Source: Actinoplanes solisilvae (GTDB taxonomy: Bacteria > Actinomycetota > Actinomycetes > Mycobacteriales > Micromonosporaceae). Taken from it: a stretch of DNA of 64,000 nucleotides. A program made the position numbers and the translations under genes. Below, one piece after another: positions 60,050-64,000 of this stretch. Within the stretch, counting starts at the first letter, position 1. Every line of letters begins with the position of its first letter. The notes beneath the pieces were generated by a model that searched no databases, was not told where the DNA came from, and was given only the letters and a program-made list of their open reading frames with translations. Location: the NCBI RefSeq assembly GCF_003999975.1, contig NZ_RJAC01000015.1, positions 160,533 to 224,532 of the forward strand. Direction: 5' to 3'.

Positions 60050-60955
60050 CTACCAACGCGAGTAACGAGCGACCGCGTCTGCGGCCTCACCGAGAAGCTC
60101 CGAATACATGGCCGGGTCGACGGTGTCGTGGTGGCAGCGGTCGAGCAGCCGCTCGAGATGTCCGGCAATCTCCTCCGAGTCAAGCTCGAGCCGCTCGCAC
60201 AGATCCCGGTGCGCATCGACCAGAGGCTCGCTGATCTCCTCAGGATCGATGCGACGCGCGTAATAGGAGTCGATCAGATGACCGGCCAGCTCGTCCCAGA
60301 CCACGATCGCCTGCTCGATCAGATCGAGCAGGCCCGGCATCACGGGACGGGCGCACAGGATTTCGACCTCGGCGGCCAAGCGACGGCCGGCGTCCTCCAC
60401 ATCGGCGAGCTCCCACCTGGTACCGGTGGTCACGTTCGACGCCTCACGAATAACGGCCTGAAAACCGGCCAGGGCCGACTCGTCGACCGGGGCGAGCATC
60501 CCCGCCTTCCCCAACAGCAAGGTCGCGAACAGCCGATCCCGAACAGCCTGCTCCACCACCAAGTCGGTCAACTGCCGCGGACCGAGAGACTGCACAGCCC
60601 GCAGATAGTCCACACGTTCCGGCTCGACCGGTCCCGCACCATGCGGCCTGCCCGCAGCAGAGAACCTGACACCCACCTCGAACGCGGACAACGCCACCGC
60701 GACAGCGTGGGCGCAGAAACCGTCCTCAACAGACCCGACCTCGCAATCGCAGTCTCCGATCAGTGCCTGATCGACCACACCCACCCACGGCTGGAACCGG
60801 ACCCCACCGTCGCAGACCACTGCCCGAGCACCGCCACCCACCGCTTCCAGGTCTCCGACGCCGCCGTCCCGCAACAATCGTTCAGCGGCCACGACCACCT
60901 GCGCCGAGATCGAACTACGAAACGCGGAAACATCGATACGAACTGCCACGAGCAC
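60050..60955 (-). CDS. SWIM zinc-finger protein of unknown function
   Basis: 301 residues from GTG 60955. The N-terminal region carries a SWIM zinc finger, C69-x-C71-x9-C81-x-H83 (DCDCEVGSVEDGFCAHAVAV). The rest is helical and acidic, without membrane segments. SWIM domains bind DNA or protein and often occur in SNF2 helicases or recombination factors; no helicase domain is attached or nearby. The gene stands alone. Its partner and function are unknown. Confidence 0.8.
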   Translation of the reverse strand: MLVAVRIDVSAFRSSISAQVVVAAERLLRDGGVGDLEAVGGGARAVVCDGGVRFQPWVGVVDQALIGDCDCEVGSVEDGFCAHAVAVALSAFEVGVRFSAAGRPHGAGPVEPERVDYLRAVQSLGPRQLTDLVVEQAVRDRLFATLLLGKAGMLAPVDESALAGFQAVIREASNVTTGTRWELADVEDAGRRLAAEVEILCARPVMPGLLDLIEQAIVVWDELAGHLIDSYYARRIDPEEISEPLVDAHRDLCERLELDSEEIAGHLERLLDRCHHDTVDPAMYSELLGEAADAVARYSRW

Positions 60956-61264
60956 TCACGATACCGCCGCAGCCACAGCGCTGCAGCGCAGGACAGAAGG
61001 GCCATACGCGACCATCTCCCGCGCCGTGAGCCACCCCTGCGGGTCCGTAACGCGAACGGTGTTTCTGGCTCTTCGGTTAGTAGGTTTCGGCGGCCGGCCA
61101 GCGGTCACCGAAAGTGATGGCGAAGGCGTTGATGGCCGTGCCGTCGCCTGCAGTCGCCCCGCGTGACCGTTTTGCCAGTCCTCTACGTGAGGCGGTGACA
61201 GCGGGGGCGTTCAGCGCGCGCCGCACTGCCCAATGAAGTGATCTCCGGTTGGACGTACGGAGTG
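60956..61264. other. 309-base gap without a recognised gene
   Basis: Nothing convincing on either strand. It contains the promoter region of the SWIM gene on the right-hand side of that gene and the sequence downstream of the FAD-oxidase gene. No clear terminator hairpin was seen. Confidence 0.4.
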
Positions 61265-62485
61265 TCAGGCAGCCTGGGTGACCGTCGTGGGCGGGACGGT
61301 GTGGCCGGTGCTGAAGAAGTTGGCGGGGTCGTAGGCGGCTTTGACGGAGCGCAGGGTGGACCAGTTGGCCGCGGTGAACGCGGTAGCGGTGCGGCTGGGG
61401 TCGGGTAGGAAGTTGAGGAAGCTGCTGCCGTGGCCGCGCCGGGTGAGGGCCGCGGCGGTGGTGGCGGTGGGGACTCGGTCGAGGATGACGGACAGGGGAG
61501 CGTCGCGGTGGGCGGCGGCGCCTTCGTCGGTCGCGATGCGGCCGCCCCAGTGGCGGATCTCGACGGTGCAGTCGGGCTCGGCGGCCAGGGCGGCGGTCAG
61601 GTCGTCGTCGAGGGTGGTGACCTGGTCGAAGGTTCGGGCGAAGGTGCCGCCCATCGCGGCGTCGGCGTAGGGCAGGACGTTCATGGTGTCGGTGACGGCG
61701 GGGCCGGCCGCGGTGAACAGCGGGGACAGCAGCCGCCGGCCGTCGGAGGCGTCGCCTGCGTACATGGCCTTGATGGTCATGGTGTTGTCGCGGGTCAGGA
61801 CGATGGCGGTGCTCAGGGCGTCGGGGATGCGGTCGATCCAGTGGCGGTAGAAGGCGAGCACGTCGGCGGCGCGGGAACGGTCGAAGGTGACGGCGCCGGC
61901 GAGGACGGCGGGGATCGGGTACAGGCGGAATTCGAGGCCAGTGACCACGCCGAAGGAGCCGCCACCGCCGCGCAGCGCCCAGAACAGGTCGGGGTGGCGG
62001 TCGGCGTCGGCGGTGCGCAGGACACCGTCGGCGGTGACGACCTGGGCGCGCAGGACGCTGTCGCAGGCCAGACCGTGCGCGCGGGCCAGCCAGCCCAGGC
62101 CGCCGCCTACTGTGTAACCGGTGACGCCGACGTCGGGCGACGACCCGGACAGCGGGGCCAGCCCGAACGGGGCTGCGGCCCGCAGAACGTCGCCCCAGCG
62201 AGTCCCGGGAGCGACCCGAGCGACGCGGCGTACCGGGTCGACGAGCACCGAGGTCATCGCGCTCGTGTTCAGCAGGAGCGCGCCGTCGTGAGCGACGTGC
62301 GTGCCGTGGCCGGTCGCCTGAACCGCGAACGGCAGAGACTGCTCGTGGGCAGTGCGAACAGCGGCGCGTACGTCGTCGGTCGTCTCGGCTCGCACCACGA
62401 GCGTGGGCCGCGGGTCGAGCTCGGGGTTGAGCGGCTTGCGGTAGTCGTCGTAACCCGGGTCGCCGGGGCGGAAGCTCGTCGTCAT
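61265..62485 (-). CDS. FAD-dependent oxidase with BBE-type C-terminus
   Basis: 406 residues from ATG 62485 with AGGGG just upstream. The FAD-binding (PCMH) domain shows VQATGHGTHVAHDGALLLNT with a histidine that may bind FAD covalently, then GYTVGGGLGWLARAHGLACD and LRGGGGSFGVVTGLEFRLYP. The C-terminal BBE motif appears as YDPANFFSTGHTVPP. Such berberine-bridge-like enzymes oxidise sugars, alcohols or secondary metabolites. The cysteine of bicovalent members (usually in a CxG motif) seems replaced (GYTVGG), suggesting single attachment. Substrate unknown. Confidence 0.92.
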   Translation of the reverse strand: MTTSFRPGDPGYDDYRKPLNPELDPRPTLVVRAETTDDVRAAVRTAHEQSLPFAVQATGHGTHVAHDGALLLNTSAMTSVLVDPVRRVARVAPGTRWGDVLRAAAPFGLAPLSGSSPDVGVTGYTVGGGLGWLARAHGLACDSVLRAQVVTADGVLRTADADRHPDLFWALRGGGGSFGVVTGLEFRLYPIPAVLAGAVTFDRSRAADVLAFYRHWIDRIPDALSTAIVLTRDNTMTIKAMYAGDASDGRRLLSPLFTAAGPAVTDTMNVLPYADAAMGGTFARTFDQVTTLDDDLTAALAAEPDCTVEIRHWGGRIATDEGAAAHRDAPLSVILDRVPTATTAAALTRRGHGSSFLNFLPDPSRTATAFTAANWSTLRSVKAAYDPANFFSTGHTVPPTTVTQAA

Positions 62486-62901
62486 GCCCCTAGGACCGGC
62501 GACCACCGCGCAACTCATCGGCACTGCGGACCGCCGTCTGGTGGGGCAGGTGCGGAAAAGGCCAGCCGACGGCATCGGCGTTACTCGCGCTACCAGCTGC
62601 GTCCTTCCGCTCCGGCCCGGGATGGTCGATCAGGGCACCGCATTGGAAGCCGTTTGCCGGATCATCATTCTCGAGGACCAGCTCGCGAGGCCCTCCGGCA
62701 CAACCAGGACGGCCAGCGGCAAAGACAAGCGGACGCTCCCTGATCTCATCGCCCGCACGGTCTTTCTCCATCAGAAGAGGGACCGTTTGTCGTACCCGCT
62801 TGCCCTCTGAACTGCACGCGGCGCGGACGGACCCGGGAAGCGCCCTGCCGGATCCCTGTGACGGACCGCGCAAAATAGCGCTGAGCAAACAAAATCTGTG
62901 C
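62486..62901. other. Gap upstream of the cold-shock gene
   Basis: About 400 bases between the oxidase start and the cspA promoter. Overlapping frames on both strands exist but lack ribosome-binding sites and family similarity. No gene is called. The final 40 bases turn AT-rich and lead into the cspA promoter. Confidence 0.4.
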
Positions 62902-62907
62902 TAGCGT
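62902..62907 (+). promoter_or_regulatory. Likely -10 element of the cold-shock gene
   Basis: TAGCGT is a common actinomycete -10 hexamer and sits in an AT-rich stretch. The matching -35 box is not clear. Transcription from here would give a leader of about 160 bases before the cspA start, which fits the long leaders of cold-shock genes. Confidence 0.4.
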
Positions 62908-62944
62908 TCTCACGTTGCAGTTTTGATTTCCGTAGACGTTTTCG

Positions 62945-62979
62945 GCGCCTGATGGGTTTCAGCTAACCCATCAAGGCGC
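62945..62979 (+). promoter_or_regulatory. Terminator-like hairpin in the cspA leader (possible attenuator)
   Basis: Arms GCGCCTGATGGGTT and AACCCATCAAGGCGC pair over 14 bases with one bulged A and a 6-base loop, followed by TTTTCCGTTTTT. This is an intrinsic-terminator shape, on the sense strand, about 95 bases upstream of the cspA start and downstream of the likely promoter. It could be a temperature-dependent attenuator, or simply terminate stray upstream transcription. Confidence 0.7.
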
Positions 62980-63075
62980 TTTTCCGTTTTTCGTGTCGGT
63001 TCCGGCGCGGGTGATCAACGCGGCGGCGTAAGGGTCCGCACAGTGCGGTCTCTAACAGCCTGCGAAGGAGCAGAC

Positions 63076-63279
63076 ATGACTACAGGTACCGTGAAGTGGT
63101 TCAACGGCGACAAGGGCTTCGGCTTCATCAGCCAGGACGGCGGCGGCGCCGACGTGTTCGCCCACTTCTCCGCGATCTCGGCGAGCGGCTTCCGCAGCCT
63201 CGACGAGAACCAGCGGGTGGAGTTCGACATCACCCAGGGCCAGAAGGGCCTGCAGGCGGAGAACATCCGCTCGCTCTGA
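63076..63279 (+). CDS. Cold-shock protein (CspA family)
   Basis: 67 residues from ATG 63076 after GAAGGAG. The nucleic-acid-binding motifs KWFNGDKGFGFI (RNP1) and DVFAHFSAI (RNP2) are intact, and the length is standard. It binds single-stranded RNA and DNA as a chaperone, in the cytoplasm. A long leader with a terminator-like hairpin precedes it and a terminator follows 12 bases after the stop, so it is a single-gene transcript. Confidence 0.97.
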   Translation: MTTGTVKWFNGDKGFGFISQDGGGADVFAHFSAISASGFRSLDENQRVEFDITQGQKGLQAENIRSL

Positions 63280-63290
63280 TACACGTCTTC

Positions 63291-63328
63291 CGAACGGCGG
63301 CCCGACTGGTTCAGCGGGCCGCCGTTCG
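63291..63328 (+). terminator. Intrinsic terminator of the cold-shock gene
   Basis: A perfect 13-base inverted repeat (CGAACGGCGGCCC and its complement) with a 12-base loop starts 12 bases after the stop codon and is followed by GCGTTT. Strong terminator for cspA. Confidence 0.88.
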
Positions 63329-63573
63329 GCGTTTCACCCAACTTTCGTTTCCCAGGTTCTCTTGTGTGGTGACCCCCATGCGCGGTCAACCTCAGTCCTT
63401 CGTTTTATGCGCCGATTGAGGTAGTCAAGTGCTGCTGGCGTGAAATAGAGCGATCCGCGGTCGACCTGCTGCCGTTCAGCTATTCCGCGACCCGAACCGC
63501 GAGGGGCGACACCTTTGCGGCAATGATCGCTGGGCCGCTTTGTCGGCGGCCATGAGGCCGGGCAACGGCGGTG
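63329..63573. other. Non-coding stretch before the integrase remnant
   Basis: About 245 bases with no supported gene on either strand. The sequence is less GC-rich around 63340-63440. Nothing else seen. Confidence 0.4.
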
Positions 63574-63786
63574 CTAACGGACGAGCCACGATGGCCGGCA
63601 AGCGCCGGCCCGATTGGTCCTCACCACCACCCGACGGGCCCGCGGCAAGATCACCCGCAGGAGCCGCAGCCGCCGTGCCCCGTTCGACGACATCAGCCCT
63701 TGCTGACCCGCCTCACTCAACGCGCTGCGCAGTACCGCGACGATCCGATGTGCCGTCCCCGGAGCGATCAACTGCCCGTCGGTCAC
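63574..63786 (-). pseudogene. Possible tyrosine-recombinase (integrase) remnant
   Basis: The 70-residue frame from GTG 63786 contains IAPGTAHRIVAVLRSALSEA followed by QQGLMSSNGARRLRL. This resembles the core-binding domain of phage-type integrases (pattern TVHRIHAVLRSAL...GLISRNPA). The catalytic domain is absent and the frame decays after about 50 residues. The gene start may have been cut by the adjacent insertion sequence. Family assignment is tentative. Confidence 0.4.
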
Positions 63787-63881
63787 CTCCTGGCGGCTGA
63801 TCGCGTCGACCGCCCGCTGCGCGGTCCAGCCGATCCTGCAGCAGTGAAAGCCAGCACTTCGGCCACCGATTCGCCGTCCAC

Positions 63882-64000
63882 TGTCAAGCCCCGGGTTTGA
63901 TGGAGAGTTGGTTAGCTGGTTTCCAGGGTTGCGGTGACCGGGTGGGTCATCGCGTGTAGGGCTTCGTGTTCGGCGGGTGGGACGTGGTCGAGCTCGCCGT
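63882..64000 (-). mobile_element. Left part of an IS3-type insertion sequence, runs off the window
   Basis: A probable element end starts at TGTCAAGCCCCGGG (63882), 30 bases beyond the transposase stop. The transposase C-terminus is encoded on the minus strand from the window edge to 63912. The other end of the element lies outside the window, so its boundaries and any target duplication cannot be confirmed. Confidence 0.5.
63912..64000 (-). CDS. IS3-family transposase, C-terminal 28 residues only
   Basis: Reading leftward from the window edge, the frame encodes GELDHVPPAEHEALHAMTHP and ends TATLETS with a TAA stop at 63914-63912. The segment RLHG-ELxxxPPAExE is the hallmark end of IS3-type DDE transposases. 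Only the end is visible, so intactness cannot be judged. Confidence 0.65.
   Translation of the reverse strand, partial: GELDHVPPAEHEALHAMTHPVTATLETS

Noticed and set aside
62484..62888. Overlapping frames of about 110-130 codons on both strands upstream of cspA
   Set aside because: No start signals, no family similarity and mutually overlapping.

Overview
The window is very GC-rich, dense in genes, uses many GTG and a few TTG starts, and is full of 4-base ATGA/GTGA gene overlaps. Together with actinobacterial families (SigE-type ECF sigma factor, RDD/SpoIIM/DUF58/MoxR cluster, ABC sugar operons without their own ATPase, XRE-MmyB-like regulator) this points to a Micromonosporaceae-type actinomycete. 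The chemoreceptor genes would fit a motile genus such as Actinoplanes (inference only). No rRNA, tRNA or CRISPR array was seen.

Layout. 1-3007: MoxR ATPase (5' truncated), DUF58 protein and a divergent SpoIIM-family membrane protein, the same order and strands as Rv3692-Rv3694c of Mycobacterium tuberculosis. The matching RDD gene (Rv3695 counterpart) appears only at 13142. The 10 kb between them (3082-13092) holds two divergent operons: leftward coiled-coil protein, second coiled-coil protein, four-helix membrane protein and OmpA-like lipoprotein; rightward FHA protein, membrane-anchored Ser/Thr kinase, PP2C-like protein that has lost its metal ligands, and a 1080-residue LRR-Roc-COR GTPase. 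This looks like one envelope-to-cytoplasm signalling island.

13142-21892: RDD protein, a large secreted subtilase, an ECF sigma factor with a membrane partner, a DUF1772-like protein and a GGDEF-EAL protein. 21971-27147: a sugar ABC operon with a fused double permease, an IclR regulator and a fumarylacetoacetate hydrolase family enzyme. 27132-30662: two-component system, a membrane protein with a lectin-like ectodomain, and a 60-residue small protein. 30636-32133: SRPBCC protein and GpsA.

32291-36797: a receiver-domain gene is cut off and followed by a two-gene module of a caspase-like/SF1-helicase/nuclease-like fusion and a small EACC1-like protein. This is the strongest candidate for a biological-conflict (defence or programmed cell death) system. 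36965-42466: SRPBCC, RDD, SDR, XRE regulator and beta-carbonic anhydrase. 42909-46897: a soluble chemoreceptor with four exactly periodic PAS repeats, coupled to a triple CheW protein without CheA. 47455-55476: a rhamnulokinase-like kinase, DeoR repressor, YtfQRT-YjfF-type ABC importer and Gfo/Idh dehydrogenase, with matching candidate operators before deoR and before the importer. 55684-59713: PadR regulator and MacB-like ABC exporter with a tandem palindromic operator, flanked by related short repeats. 60050-63279: SWIM zinc-finger protein, FAD oxidase and a cold-shock gene behind a terminator-like leader hairpin. The right edge carries an integrase-like remnant and the end of an IS3-type transposase.
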